46,698 bases of DNA. It comes from Candidatus Multiplicimicrobium inquinatum. Lineage in GTDB: Bacteria > Omnitrophota > Omnitrophia > Omnitrophales > Aquincolibacteriaceae. The stretch is taken from NCBI GenBank assembly GCA_002344825.1, contig DDUN01000020.1, positions 1-46,698 on the forward strand, read 5' to 3'. Below are positions 1 through 8,025 of the stretch, one piece after another. The notes under the pieces are model-generated. The model was not told the origin of the DNA, made no database searches, and worked only from the letters and a program-made list of their open reading frames with translations. Positions within the stretch are counted from its first letter, which is position 1, and every line of letters starts with the position of its first letter. Position numbers and translations under genes: made by a program.

Positions 1-531
1 ACCGCCGAAGCGGATATCGCCCACGCCTTTGACGGTCGTAAATTGGTCGCGCAAAGATTCCGTGATATAGCGGGTTAACTCAACCAGCGGCCGCTCGCCC
101 GAAAGCGCGACCCACATAACGGGCTGGTCTTCGGGATTAGTTTTTGTCACAACAGGCGGATCAATATCTTGGGGAAGATTACGCTGCGCTTGCGCGATTT
201 TGGTTTGCACATCCTGCAAAGCGGAATCGATGTCACGTTTAAGATCAAGCTCAATCGTAATGCTGGCTTGACCCTGGCGGGAAACAGAACTGACTTCCTT
301 AATGCCCTCAACACTCATCACCGCATCTTCAATGATGTCGGTTACTTCGGTTTCTATCACTTCCGGCGCGGCGCCTTCCCATGTCACGGAAACATTTACC
401 ACGGGAAAATCAACATCGGGCAGCTGGCTAACGCCCAAGCGGGTATAACCAATCCACCCGAAGACAATCAGACCGATCATCAACATCCACGCAAAAACCG
501 GATTTTTAATCGATAAATCAGAAAGCGTCAT
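1..531 (-). CDS. RND-family efflux pump inner-membrane subunit (N-terminal part)
   Basis: The reading frame starts at 531 and runs off the left edge, giving the first 177 residues. It opens with MTLSDLSIKNPVFAWML, a cytoplasmic tip followed by the first membrane helix (about residues 10-30), as in AcrB/MdtB-type proton-driven multidrug exporters. The next segment (QLPDVDFPVVNVS, then ETEVTDIIEDAV) is the first strand and helix of the periplasmic porter domain. The family exports drugs, bile salts or metals through an adaptor and an outer-membrane channel. The substrate cannot be told from this fragment. A promoter-like pair lies at 582-610. The start codon has only a weak GGTG ahead of it. 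Confidence 0.9.
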   Translation of the reverse strand, partial: MTLSDLSIKNPVFAWMLMIGLIVFGWIGYTRLGVSQLPDVDFPVVNVSVTWEGAAPEVIETEVTDIIEDAVMSVEGIKEVSSVSRQGQASITIELDLKRDIDSALQDVQTKIAQAQRNLPQDIDPPVVTKTNPEDQPVMWVALSGERPLVELTRYITESLRDQFTTVKGVGDIRFGG

Positions 532-581
532 AATTCACCAACAAGTAAAGACCGCGAAAGAACCCCTCTCACGCATTCAGC

Positions 582-610
582 ATTATCTCTCACAAGATTT
601 TGAATCCCAA
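582..610 (-). promoter_or_regulatory. Putative sigma70 promoter of the RND pump gene
   Basis: On the minus strand a -35-like TTGGGA (605-610) is followed after exactly 17 bp by GATAAT (582-587). This predicts a start near 575 and a leader of about 44 nt. Seen in sequence; activity is inferred. Confidence 0.4.
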
Positions 611-684
611 GTAAAACCTATCAAAAGGACTCAGCCGCAAGGCGAATGCAAATGCCCGGGGGAGGTGTATTAACAAATACATTG

Positions 685-732
685 ACCTATGAAAAGGAGC
701 ATCCGCTGCGTTGGATGCTCCTTTTCATAGGT
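685..732 (-). terminator. Perfect 20-bp stem-loop 3' of dps
   Basis: Arms 685-704 and 713-732 are perfectly complementary over 20 bp around an 8-nt loop. It sits 9 nt beyond the dps stop codon. The arms carry internal A/T runs (AAAAGG/CCTTTT), so it could stop transcription from either side, but there is no long U-tract after the stem. Confidence 0.65.
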
Positions 733-740
733 TTTCCCAA

Positions 741-1208
741 TTAAGAAATAAGACTGCGTAACATCCATGCCGTTTTCTCATGCGTCTGCATACGCTGGGT
801 CAAAAGATCCGCCGTCGGTTCATCGCTTGCCTTCTCCACCGCAGGAAAAACTGCCCGAGCGGTACGAACTACAGCCTCCTGCCCTTCTACCAATTGCCGA
901 ATCATGTCTTCGGCTTTGGGAACTCCATCCGCTTCCTGTATCGAAGTCAGCTTCGCAAATTCTTTGTAAGAACCAGGCGCCGTAAAGCCAAGCGCGCGAA
1001 TCCGTTCCGCGATTAAATCCACCGCAAGCGCGAGTTCGTTGTACTGCGTTTCAAACATCAAATGTAAAGTTTGAAACATGGGTCCCGTCACATTCCAGTG
1101 AAAATTATGCGTTTTTAAGTAAAGCGTATAGGTATCCGCTAAAAGCTTCGAAAGCCCCTCTGCGATTTGTTTGCGTTCTGTTTCAGCGATTCCGATATCA
1201 ATTTTCAT
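741..1208 (-). CDS. dps: Dps-family DNA-protecting ferritin-like protein
   Basis: This 155-residue protein matches the Dps/miniferritin family in length and motifs. Dps dodecamers oxidise Fe(II) with peroxide, store the iron and shield DNA. The intersubunit ferroxidase ligands line up with the E. coli set: H37 (in HNFHWNV), H49, E53, D64 and E68. The start codon has a strong SD (GGAGG) 6 nt upstream. The gene diverges from oxyR across 152 bp, the regulator that activates dps under peroxide stress in many bacteria. A likely -10 box TATAAT is at 1258-1263. Confidence 0.95.
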   Translation of the reverse strand: MKIDIGIAETERKQIAEGLSKLLADTYTLYLKTHNFHWNVTGPMFQTLHLMFETQYNELALAVDLIAERIRALGFTAPGSYKEFAKLTSIQEADGVPKAEDMIRQLVEGQEAVVRTARAVFPAVEKASDEPTADLLTQRMQTHEKTAWMLRSLIS

Positions 1209-1257
1209 AATTGCCTCCGTTAATTTTCATGATTTAAAATACCTTTTAACTTGCCTA

Positions 1258-1263
1258 ATTATA
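1258..1263 (-). promoter_or_regulatory. -10 box of dps
   Basis: Perfect TATAAT on the minus strand, 50 bp before the dps start. The -35 region at 17 bp spacing (TTTATG) is poor, as often seen at activator-dependent promoters. OxyR dependence is an inference. Confidence 0.45.
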
Positions 1264-1338
1264 CTCTGCACCCCTAATCTCATAAAAGATTGTCGCTCAT
1301 CCCGTGTCTTTTTTAAAATCAATTGTTTTTATTTGGCC

Positions 1339-1353
1339 ATAGCTTTAAGCTAT
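1339..1353 (+). promoter_or_regulatory. OxyR half-site (ATAG-N7-CTAT)
   Basis: The 15-mer fits the OxyR dimer consensus ATAGntnnnanCTAT at every defined position. It ends 7 bp before the oxyR start codon, where bound protein would block its own promoter. The second half-site expected 7 bp away is not recognisable on either side. Autoregulation is known for OxyR; here it is inferred from the site. Confidence 0.6.
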
Positions 1354-1360
1354 ATGCACA

Positions 1361-2320
1361 ATGCCTAGCATCACTCAGATTGAATACATTGTTGCCGTAG
1401 AAAAACTGCGCCATTTTGGCAAAGCGGCAAAGGCCTGCCATATTTCACAGCCCACACTCAGTATGCAGATTCAAAAAGTCGAAGAAGAACTCAGCTTTCC
1501 GCTTTTTGACCGCCTGCAAAAACCGGTTCTCCCCACGGAGAAAGGGCGCCGCTTTATCGAACAAGCCAAGGTTCTGCTGCATGAGCACCAAAAACTGCTG
1601 CAAATCAGCAAGCAGGATGAAAACACGGTCAGCGGAGAGTTCCGGCTCGGCATCATTCCCACGCTGACAGCCTACGTTATTCCTTTGTTTATCGAAGAGT
1701 TTTCAAAACGCTATCCGCGAGTCCAGCTCACCATCGATGAGCTTAAAACAGACTCGATCGTAGAGGCGTTGCGCGAAGACCGCTTGGACGCGGGAATATT
1801 AGCTACACCACTGCATGAAGAGGGTCTTAAAGAGAAACCGCTTTTTTATGAGCCTTTTCTGCTTTATCTTTCCCAAAATCACCCGCTTTTGAAAAAGAAA
1901 ACGATCGCACAGGACGAGCTTAACGGAAGCGAGATGTGGCTTTTGCAGGACGGCCATTGCTTCCGCAATCAAATGATTCGCTTCTGCTCTCTCAATAAAA
2001 AGCAGGGGGTTTTTAAAAACATCCATTTTGAAGGCGGAAATCTGGAAACACTGAAGCAAATCGTCAAAAACAGCCGCGGCTATACTTTGATTCCCTGGCT
2101 ATTGGGGCTCACCTTGTCGGAACAAGAACGTCAAAATCATGTTCGAGAGTTTGAAAAACCGATTCCTACGCGCGAAATCAGCCTTATTTACAGGCGCAAT
2201 CAATGGAAACTGGATATTCTTCAGGCTTTAGAAAAAACATTGCTTGAAAAAACTCCGGCTGAATTACGTAATCTTTCAAAGCAGCACGCCATCATTAAAA
2301 TCTATAAGAAGGGTGCTTGA
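1361..2320 (+). CDS. oxyR: OxyR-type LysR-family peroxide sensor/regulator
   Basis: A 319-residue LysR-type regulator. The winged HTH occupies residues 1-60 (HISQPTLSMQI recognition segment) and the two-lobed sensor domain follows from about residue 90. The peroxide-sensing pair is present: C200 and C209 in DGHCFRNQMIRFC, with the same spacing and context as C199/C208 of E. coli OxyR. The disulfide formed on oxidation switches OxyR to an activator of antioxidant genes. It diverges from dps, a classic target. No SD is visible before ATG 1361. The start is supported by alignment of the HTH with the family N-terminus. The stop overlaps the -35 of the next gene. Confidence 0.92.
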   Translation: MPSITQIEYIVAVEKLRHFGKAAKACHISQPTLSMQIQKVEEELSFPLFDRLQKPVLPTEKGRRFIEQAKVLLHEHQKLLQISKQDENTVSGEFRLGIIPTLTAYVIPLFIEEFSKRYPRVQLTIDELKTDSIVEALREDRLDAGILATPLHEEGLKEKPLFYEPFLLYLSQNHPLLKKKTIAQDELNGSEMWLLQDGHCFRNQMIRFCSLNKKQGVFKNIHFEGGNLETLKQIVKNSRGYTLIPWLLGLTLSEQERQNHVREFEKPIPTREISLIYRRNQWKLDILQALEKTLLEKTPAELRNLSKQHAIIKIYKKGA

Positions 2321-2345
2321 TCCCAAGACCAAGTCCCTTTATGAT
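2317..2345 (+). promoter_or_regulatory. Promoter of the TerC/Alx gene, almost leaderless
   Basis: TTGATC (2317-2322), 17 bp, then TATGAT (2340-2345). The predicted start point is within a few bases of the ATG at 2354, which has no SD. The -35 uses the TGA stop codon of oxyR. Confidence 0.5.
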
Positions 2346-2353
2346 CTGCTCCC

Positions 2354-3277
2354 ATGAATTGGAACAGCCTTTTACCTTGGATCTTATTTAACGCAGCCGT
2401 TGTTTTCATGCTTTGGCTAGACCTCACCGTCCTGCATAAAAAATCGCATGAAGTCAAAATTAAAGAAGCCCTTTGGCAGTCTTTGCTCTGGATCACGATC
2501 GCGCTGATATTTAACGCCGGTATTTACTTCGTTAAAGGCTCTCAGCTGGCACTTGAGTTTTTTACGGCCTACTTGCTTGAAAAATCATTGAGCATCGACA
2601 ATCTTTTTGTCTTCATTATTGTCTTTGAATATTTCCATATCCCGCCCCGCTTTTACCATCGGGTTCTGTTCTGGGGTATTTTAGGCGCACTCATCATGCG
2701 CGCGCTGTTTATTCTGACCGGCATTTGGCTCATCGAACGATTCCATTGGCTCATTTATGTTTTTGGAGCTTTTTTGATTTATACCGGCATCAAACTCGCT
2801 TTCAGTCACGACAATGAAATTAAACCCGATCAAAATCCGATTCTTAAATTAATACGGAAATTTTTTCCCGTGTCATCCAACGTGGAAGATGAACGCTTCG
2901 CCTTTAAAAGCGGCCAACAATGGCATCTTACTCCCGCTTTTGTTTGTTTAATCTTTATTAACATCATCGATCTTGTTTTCGCGATGGATTCCATTCCCGC
3001 CGTCATGGCGGTCAGCCGCGATTCTTTTATCGTTTACACCTCTAACATTTTCGCGATTCTGGGATTACGCGCGCTTTTCTTCGCCATCGCCGGCTTAATG
3101 AAAATGTTTGAGTATCTGAATTACGGTTTATCCGCGGTGCTTGTTTTTATAGGCGGGAAAATGCTCGTCTCGCATTATTATCACATTCCGATCGGGCTCT
3201 CACTCGGAGTCGTCGCGGGGCTTTTGGGTCTGTCCATTGCGGTCTCCCTGCTTCATAAAACTTCCGAAGAAAAATAA
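2354..3277 (+). CDS. TerC/Alx-family integral membrane protein (probable Mn2+ exporter)
   Basis: A 307-residue polytopic protein with about nine hydrophobic segments, matching the Alx branch of the TerC family. Family acidic motifs inside membrane segments are present: WLDLTVLHKK near the N-terminus, KSLSIDNLFVF, and FAMDSIPAV in the second half. These pair up as an internal repeat. Alx-type proteins export manganese or counter tellurite and alkaline stress; manganese is the best guess and fits the neighbouring OxyR/Dps oxidative-stress genes. No yybP-ykoY riboswitch can fit in the 33-bp gap upstream. Convergent with the MFS gene. Confidence 0.88.
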   Translation: MNWNSLLPWILFNAAVVFMLWLDLTVLHKKSHEVKIKEALWQSLLWITIALIFNAGIYFVKGSQLALEFFTAYLLEKSLSIDNLFVFIIVFEYFHIPPRFYHRVLFWGILGALIMRALFILTGIWLIERFHWLIYVFGAFLIYTGIKLAFSHDNEIKPDQNPILKLIRKFFPVSSNVEDERFAFKSGQQWHLTPAFVCLIFINIIDLVFAMDSIPAVMAVSRDSFIVYTSNIFAILGLRALFFAIAGLMKMFEYLNYGLSAVLVFIGGKMLVSHYYHIPIGLSLGVVAGLLGLSIAVSLLHKTSEEK

Positions 3278-3299
3278 TTCCTCGGCAACGGCCGGCTTC

Positions 3300-4634
3300 T
3301 CAGTCCTGCTCCTGAGCCGAAGGCGAAAACTGCACGCCAAGAACACTAAAGAATAATTCCCGGCTTGAAACTTTCTCAACATTCGCGCGCACTTCTTTAA
3401 ATCGGTTAACCGGAAGCGCGTAAAAGAAAAGCCTTAACACTCCCGAAACTAAAAATAAGGAGATCATGGAATAGCCATGCAGCGGCGGAAGATTCTCGGC
3501 AAGAAACCCGCCCAAAGACGCGCCCAAAAAAAGTGCGCTGCCATTAATCAAATTAAAATAACTCAAACACCGCACGCGTTTTTCCGGCTGAACGCTGTCC
3601 AAAATAAAATTAGCGGAACAAAGGTTGTACCCACCCCACACAAATCCGCCGAAAATCTGCACCGCGAGCAAATAATACCAATTGGTTGAAACGCACCACA
3701 AAAGCGGAATAAGAGGAATAAGTCCGCCCGTAAACTTCAGAACATGCGCATTTCCGACGCGATCGGCAACGCGCCCCCAAAGCGGCGAGCTGCCGAGCAC
3801 CGCTAAAATCACAACAAGGTAAATGGACATATACTGAAAATAATTAAAGTGTAAATCCTGCAGCATATAAACGCCGAAATAAGGGGCTGAAATTTGTGTC
3901 GCGAAGGTAATGCCCGCTGAAAATAAAACAAATTTAACAAAATTACTTTGCCGAAAACGCCGGATAAACATCCAAAACGTAAAACGACTTTCGGGTTTTT
4001 CTTCAAACGGAATATCTTCCATGTTTCGAAACAAATACGATGAGATCAACCGCGCAATTCCCGAAAAAAGAAAAAGCAGACCAAATCCCAACTCCATGGA
4101 AAAAGAACGTATTCCATCCAAAAAAAGACCCGCAACAGCCAAAGCCGCCATACTGGCCAGCCCAACAATCAATTGCCGTCCGCCCATATATCGGCCTCGC
4201 TCATGGGGCTCAAGATAATCACTCATAAGACTGCCCCAAGCCGAGGCAATCCAGTTTCCGACAATTTTAAATAAAATAGTCAGCACCGTCAGCAGAACAA
4301 CCGGTAGTAGTCCTTTCCAAAAACAAAGGCCCGCGGCCGCAATCAAAATGAACCCCTGTAAGCGAGTCATCGTGATCAAAAACTGCAAGCGGCTTTTAGC
4401 ATGCCGAACACGCTCCGCGGCAAAAAGCTGAAACACGGATCCCAGCAGACTGGGCCACGCGACAAGCATCCCGATCGCAGCATAGGGCGCACCAAGCAGC
4501 AACGCGTAAGGCGTAAGATAAAACTCCGTCAGCGTCAGCATGATGTTGCCTGGGATACCCTCTTTCCAGGAAGCATCCAAGCTTTTCCGATGTTTTTTAG
4601 GTAACCAGATTCGAAAGGGATTTAATAATTTCAT
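3300..4634 (-). CDS. Major facilitator superfamily transporter
   Basis: A 444-residue protein with about 12 hydrophobic helices and a central polar loop near residue 205 (a run of acidic and basic residues, EDIPFEEKPES), as in MFS permeases. The loop between helices 2 and 3 (AAERVRHAKSRLQF) is basic, as in the family signature region. The substrate is not recognisable. It is monocistronic by context, separated from mscL by a terminator. No SD is visible before ATG; TGTAAC lies 6 nt upstream and could be a -10 box of a leaderless transcript, weakly supported. Confidence 0.8.
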   Translation of the reverse strand: MKLLNPFRIWLPKKHRKSLDASWKEGIPGNIMLTLTEFYLTPYALLLGAPYAAIGMLVAWPSLLGSVFQLFAAERVRHAKSRLQFLITMTRLQGFILIAAAGLCFWKGLLPVVLLTVLTILFKIVGNWIASAWGSLMSDYLEPHERGRYMGGRQLIVGLASMAALAVAGLFLDGIRSFSMELGFGLLFLFSGIARLISSYLFRNMEDIPFEEKPESRFTFWMFIRRFRQSNFVKFVLFSAGITFATQISAPYFGVYMLQDLHFNYFQYMSIYLVVILAVLGSSPLWGRVADRVGNAHVLKFTGGLIPLIPLLWCVSTNWYYLLAVQIFGGFVWGGYNLCSANFILDSVQPEKRVRCLSYFNLINGSALFLGASLGGFLAENLPPLHGYSMISLFLVSGVLRLFFYALPVNRFKEVRANVEKVSSRELFFSVLGVQFSPSAQEQD

Positions 4635-4651
4635 ATTGTTGTTACAACCGC

Positions 4652-4674
4652 GCGGTTGCGTAGAGCACAGAGCG
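4652..4674 (-). repeat. Degenerate copy of the GCTCT/AACCGC hairpin family
   Basis: Read on the minus strand, GCTCT, a short imperfect stem and CAACCGC follow one another, as in the better copies at 16952, 16990, 25364 and 43039. The inner stem here has a mismatch. It lies 18 bp upstream of the MFS start codon. Confidence 0.4.
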
Positions 4675-4684
4675 GAATAAAAAC

Positions 4685-4719
4685 AGAAAAAGCGGCGTCT
4701 TTACGACGCCGCTTTTTCT
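4685..4719 (-). terminator. Intrinsic terminator of mscL
   Basis: A perfect 15-bp stem (4685-4699 with 4705-4719) and 5-nt loop, GC-rich at the top and with a T5 run closing the stem on the minus strand. It is 32 nt past the mscL stop. Confidence 0.8.
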
Positions 4720-4751
4720 CTGCGCTTGAGCAAAAATACTCAATACAACAT

Positions 4752-5177
4752 TTACTGCTTTTGCTTTAAAAGATCGCGGATTTCTTCGAGAAGAATTTCA
4801 TTCCGCGGTGCCGCAACCGGAACGCCCGGTTTAGCGGCTTCTTTTTTCTTCATGGTATTCATCCCTTTAATCACCATGAACAAACAAAAAGCAACGATCA
4901 GAAAATTAATGATTGTGTTCAGAAATACGCCGTAGTTGATCGTTGCGGCTCCGGCTTTTTGAGCTTCTGCCAAAGAAACATATCCAACCCCGCTCATATC
5001 AATAAACAAACTGCTAAAATCAACTCCGCCCAAAAGTTTTCCGATCGGCGGCATGATCAGATCATTCACGAGTGAGCTGACGATTTTTCCGAAGGCACCG
5101 CCGATAATCACACCCACGGCCATATCGACAACATTGCCCTTCATCGCGAAGTCTTTAAATTCCTGCAAAACTTTCAT
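4752..5177 (-). CDS. mscL: Large-conductance mechanosensitive channel MscL
   Basis: A 141-residue protein. The family N-terminal helix and pore-lining TM1 are clear (EFKDFAMKGNVVDMAVGVIIG, then GAFGKIVSSLVND), followed by a periplasmic loop, TM2 (FLNTIINFLIVAFCLFMV) and a cytoplasmic helix (LLEEIRDLLKQ). MscL opens under extreme membrane tension to release solutes after hypo-osmotic shock. I chose ATG 5177 because GGAG lies 8 nt upstream; a TTG two codons earlier is too close to that SD. Own terminator at 4685-4719. Confidence 0.96.
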   Translation of the reverse strand: MKVLQEFKDFAMKGNVVDMAVGVIIGGAFGKIVSSLVNDLIMPPIGKLLGGVDFSSLFIDMSGVGYVSLAEAQKAGAATINYGVFLNTIINFLIVAFCLFMVIKGMNTMKKKEAAKPGVPVAAPRNEILLEEIRDLLKQKQ

Positions 5178-5210
5178 CTTCAACTCTCCTGTCTATCGAC
5201 TTTTTTAAAA

Positions 5211-5828
5211 TTAAGCTACCGGAGCGGCTTCTTTGACCGTAAAAAGACTGGCGCCTTTATAGCCGGGACGGCGTTTGAGACGATCCCAATATTGGCGCAA
5301 TTTAGGCGAAATGCCGACCTTGTCGGTTAATCCGAGAGCTTCAACCGTCGAAAGACCAGCCATAACGGCGCAATCCGCGATTGAGAACTTGCCTGCGACA
5401 AACTCTTGCGCGCCAAGATACGCTTCAACGCGTTTAATCGATTCGGAAACCTTTTCGATCATTTCCGCTGTTGCTTCCGTGCCGGCTTTTTTCGCCAAAA
5501 CAATCTTGATGAGCGCGCGATAAAAATGAAGATCGCAGTAAGCCGCCACAATACGAACGGCAGCGCGCGCGGCGGAATCTTCAGGAAGAAGCGCCGGCTC
5601 GGGATATTCATCGTTCAAATACTCAACAATCGCGGAAGACTCATAAATCGCTTGGCCATCATCGACAATCGTCGGAACTTCCGCGTTCGGATTCAGCTTC
5701 AAATACTCAGGCTCTTGAAATTTGCCCCATTCAACGGACTTGATCGTATAGTCCAAATTTTTCTCATCCAAAACAGCTAATACCTTGCGTCCATAAATCG
5801 ACGGTGCGGCGTAATAAACATCAATCAT
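5211..5828 (-). CDS. Glutathione S-transferase family protein
   Basis: A 205-residue protein with the two-domain GST layout. The thioredoxin-like N-domain (residues 1-80) contains PNAEVPTIVDDG (the cis-Pro loop) and ESSAIVEYL, where the E-S pair binds the gamma-glutamyl group of glutathione. The helical C-domain has the capping-box stretch FSIADCAVMAGLS. The likely catalytic Ser/Tyr is in AAPSIYGRKV near residues 8-16. The substrate is unknown. The start has a strong SD (AAGGAGG, 4 nt spacing). Confidence 0.9.
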   Translation of the reverse strand: MIDVYYAAPSIYGRKVLAVLDEKNLDYTIKSVEWGKFQEPEYLKLNPNAEVPTIVDDGQAIYESSAIVEYLNDEYPEPALLPEDSAARAAVRIVAAYCDLHFYRALIKIVLAKKAGTEATAEMIEKVSESIKRVEAYLGAQEFVAGKFSIADCAVMAGLSTVEALGLTDKVGISPKLRQYWDRLKRRPGYKGASLFTVKEAAPVA

Positions 5829-5874
5829 AAATCCTCCTTCGTTCCATTCATGTTATTCATAAAAGCGGAGGCGT

Positions 5875-5903
5875 ATTATACCGAAGCAGGAAGCGGGAAC
5901 CAA
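5875..5903 (-). promoter_or_regulatory. Promoter of the GST gene
   Basis: TTGGTT (5898-5903), 17 bp, then a perfect TATAAT (5875-5880) on the minus strand, about 47 bp before the start codon. Confidence 0.5.
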
Positions 5904-5952
5904 GAGCCAAGTCGTTTTATTTTCGAAAGAGGTTTTGTATTGGGGGGCAGCG

Positions 5953-6570
5953 CTACAAAAGACCGGATGCGGCAATACCATTCAGGATAAATTGAATGGC
6001 AATGGCAGCAAGCAAAAGGCCCATCAGGCGGGTAAAGATTTTCTGCAAAATCACACTGATCAGCGAAGATTTAACCGCGACAACATAAAAAACCAAAAAA
6101 GTAATCGCGGAAACCAAAAAAATAGCTCCCAGCAAAATAATCCCCTGCCCCAAACCTGAAACCCGGCTCGCCAAAATCATCACCGCAGTAATCGCCCCCG
6201 GTCCGGCCAGCATCGGAATCGCGAGAGGTGTGATCGCAATATCTGTTTTATCCGCGCCGGCATCCTGCTCTTCACGCGTCTGTTTAACATGTGTCATACG
6301 CGCGTTAAGCATATCCATCGCGATAAAAAAAAGAAGAATTCCGCCGGCAATTTCAAAGGCCGGCAAGGTCACGGATAAAGCCCCCAAAATTTGTCTGCCC
6401 AAAAAGGCAAAAAGCACCAAAATAAAAAAAGTAAGCACAGATGCCATCGCGGAAATGCGCACGCGGTCTTGGGCACTTTTCCCCGGCGTAATCGCTAAAA
6501 AAGCAGGAATGATCCCAATGGGGTCAACAATCGCGAACAAAGATGTAAAACAAAGAATCGCAAAATCCAT
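5953..6570 (-). CDS. MarC-family (UPF0056) inner-membrane protein
   Basis: A 205-residue protein with six hydrophobic segments. Family signatures are visible: FAIVDPIGIIPAFLAIT in the first part and the matching AIPMLAGPGAITAVMIL in the second half, an internal two-fold repeat. MarC proteins were once tied to multiple antibiotic resistance, but their function remains unsettled. The SD is AAGGAA with 5 nt spacing. Stand-alone gene, divergent from the coiled-coil protein at 6715. Confidence 0.88.
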   Translation of the reverse strand: MDFAILCFTSLFAIVDPIGIIPAFLAITPGKSAQDRVRISAMASVLTFFILVLFAFLGRQILGALSVTLPAFEIAGGILLFFIAMDMLNARMTHVKQTREEQDAGADKTDIAITPLAIPMLAGPGAITAVMILASRVSGLGQGIILLGAIFLVSAITFLVFYVVAVKSSLISVILQKIFTRLMGLLLAAIAIQFILNGIAASGLL

Positions 6571-6658
6571 GGTATTTCCTTTTTCGACCTTTTCCTACCT
6601 AAAGTATAGCATGGAAAATCATGGCTTTTTTCGTCGCCCATCCGACTCGAAATCAGGC

Positions 6659-6711
6659 TATAATTCTGCCATATGAATCAGTTAACTTGTCTTCTTAAAA
6701 TCAAAGACTAG
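6659..6711 (+). promoter_or_regulatory. -10 box followed by a 12-codon leader ORF
   Basis: A perfect TATAAT (6659-6664) is followed 8 nt later by ATG 6673, opening a 12-codon frame (MNQLTCLLKIKD) whose TAG (6709-6711) ends 3 nt before the ATG of the next gene. The main gene has only a poor SD, so translation may depend on ribosomes finishing the mini-ORF. No good -35 is visible. Leader function is inferred. Confidence 0.35.
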
Positions 6712-6714
6712 AAA

Positions 6715-8025
6715 ATGAATTTCTACGAAAAACTAGACCAATTCTTTGAAGAGATAAAATCGTTAGGTTTCTGGAGGCGCCTTTTCAACTGGAAACCTAT
6801 TCAAAAATTAAGCTATGACGCGTTTGACGCATATAAAAGACTAAGCGCAGATGCTTTGAATAGTGAAGATCAAAAAAAATCGCTTCTAAATAAAATCGAC
6901 TTGCTGAATAGTGAAAACTCGCATCTTCAAGAAAATTCCGCACAACTTAAAAGTACCTTTGATATAGCAAACACCAAATTAACCTCCGTTGAAAACGCTT
7001 TGTCTTCGGTTAAAGAATCTCTTGCCTCTAAAGAAGAACAGCTCAAACAATCCGAAAATAAAACAGCAGAACAGCGAGCTGAGGTTAATTCTTTAAAAGC
7101 TAAGATCGTTGATCTTCAAAATGAAATTAACTCTCTTAAAGAAGAAAATGTCGTTTTCAAAAAAACAGCTTCCAGCCATGACGAGGATTTCTCCAGAAAG
7201 ATAGCAACGCTTCAAGCCATACAAGAACGCGTTCACAATGAACGCGAAGAAGAAAAAAAAGTGCAACAGGCAGAAGAAATAAAAAAGTTAGAGGGAATGA
7301 AAGAAACCTGGGCAAAGCATGAATCCCTGGTTAAAGAAAAAATAAAAATAATCTGTCAAAAACTAACCATTGATTATGTGGACAACGTCCCCTTCAAGGG
7401 GACCCCTGACAATGTGATCAAAATTTGCGATGAGTTTGTAATCTTTGATGCTAAGAGCCCCTCTTCTGACAAGCTCGACAACTTCCCCTCTTATATAAAA
7501 TTACAAGCCGAGTCAGTTAAAAAATATATTAAGCAAGAAAATGTTCGTAAGGATATTTTTCTGGTTATACCTTCAAATGCAGTAGGTGTAATCCAGGGGT
7601 TCACTCATAACATGGGTGATTACAATGTGTATGTTGTAACGCTTGATGTTCTTGAGCCGCTCTTGCTTTGTTTAAAGAAAATCGAAGATTATGAATTCGT
7701 TGATCAATTAACCCCTGAGGAACGAGAAAGCATATGTCGGATAATCGGTAAGTTTACAAATATCACCAAAAGGAAGATACAAATTGATCATTTTTTCACT
7801 CAAGAGTTTCTAGCTATTTTGGCAAAATGTGAAAACAGCTTACCCAATGATCTGCTCGTTAAAGTTAATGAATTTGAAACTTCAGAAAAATTAAATCCGC
7901 CACAAGAGAAACGCGCAAAGAAAATATCCTTACTTGATCTCAACGAAGACGCTAACAAGCTAAAAAAGAACATTGATCATCTTTTACCCTCCGAAGATGG
8001 TAGCAAGATGGATCTTTTTAAATAA
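6715..8025 (+). CDS. Coiled-coil protein with RmuC-like PD-(D/E)XK nuclease core
   Basis: A 436-residue protein with no close family I can name. Residues 1-40 form an aromatic, basic N-terminus (FWRRLFNWKP). Residues 45-215 are a long coiled coil rich in E, K, L and S. Residues 225-330 resemble the core of RmuC: TPDNVI with D232, then FVIFDAK with D245 and K247, giving a D...DxK active-site pattern, and later KDIFLVIPSNA like the strand after the active site in RmuC. The tail is polar. RmuC-type proteins are thought to cut DNA and limit recombination at inverted repeats. The gene looks more AT-rich than its neighbours, suggesting transfer. Its 3' end overlaps hemH by 8 bp, convergently. Confidence 0.6.
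   Translation: MNFYEKLDQFFEEIKSLGFWRRLFNWKPIQKLSYDAFDAYKRLSADALNSEDQKKSLLNKIDLLNSENSHLQENSAQLKSTFDIANTKLTSVENALSSVKESLASKEEQLKQSENKTAEQRAEVNSLKAKIVDLQNEINSLKEENVVFKKTASSHDEDFSRKIATLQAIQERVHNEREEEKKVQQAEEIKKLEGMKETWAKHESLVKEKIKIICQKLTIDYVDNVPFKGTPDNVIKICDEFVIFDAKSPSSDKLDNFPSYIKLQAESVKKYIKQENVRKDIFLVIPSNAVGVIQGFTHNMGDYNVYVVTLDVLEPLLLCLKKIEDYEFVDQLTPEERESICRIIGKFTNITKRKIQIDHFFTQEFLAILAKCENSLPNDLLVKVNEFETSEKLNPPQEKRAKKISLLDLNEDANKLKKNIDHLLPSEDGSKMDLFK

Noticed and set aside
2321..2353. Possible yybP-ykoY manganese riboswitch before the Alx/TerC gene
   Set aside because: Only 33 bp separate it from oxyR, and they are occupied by a promoter.
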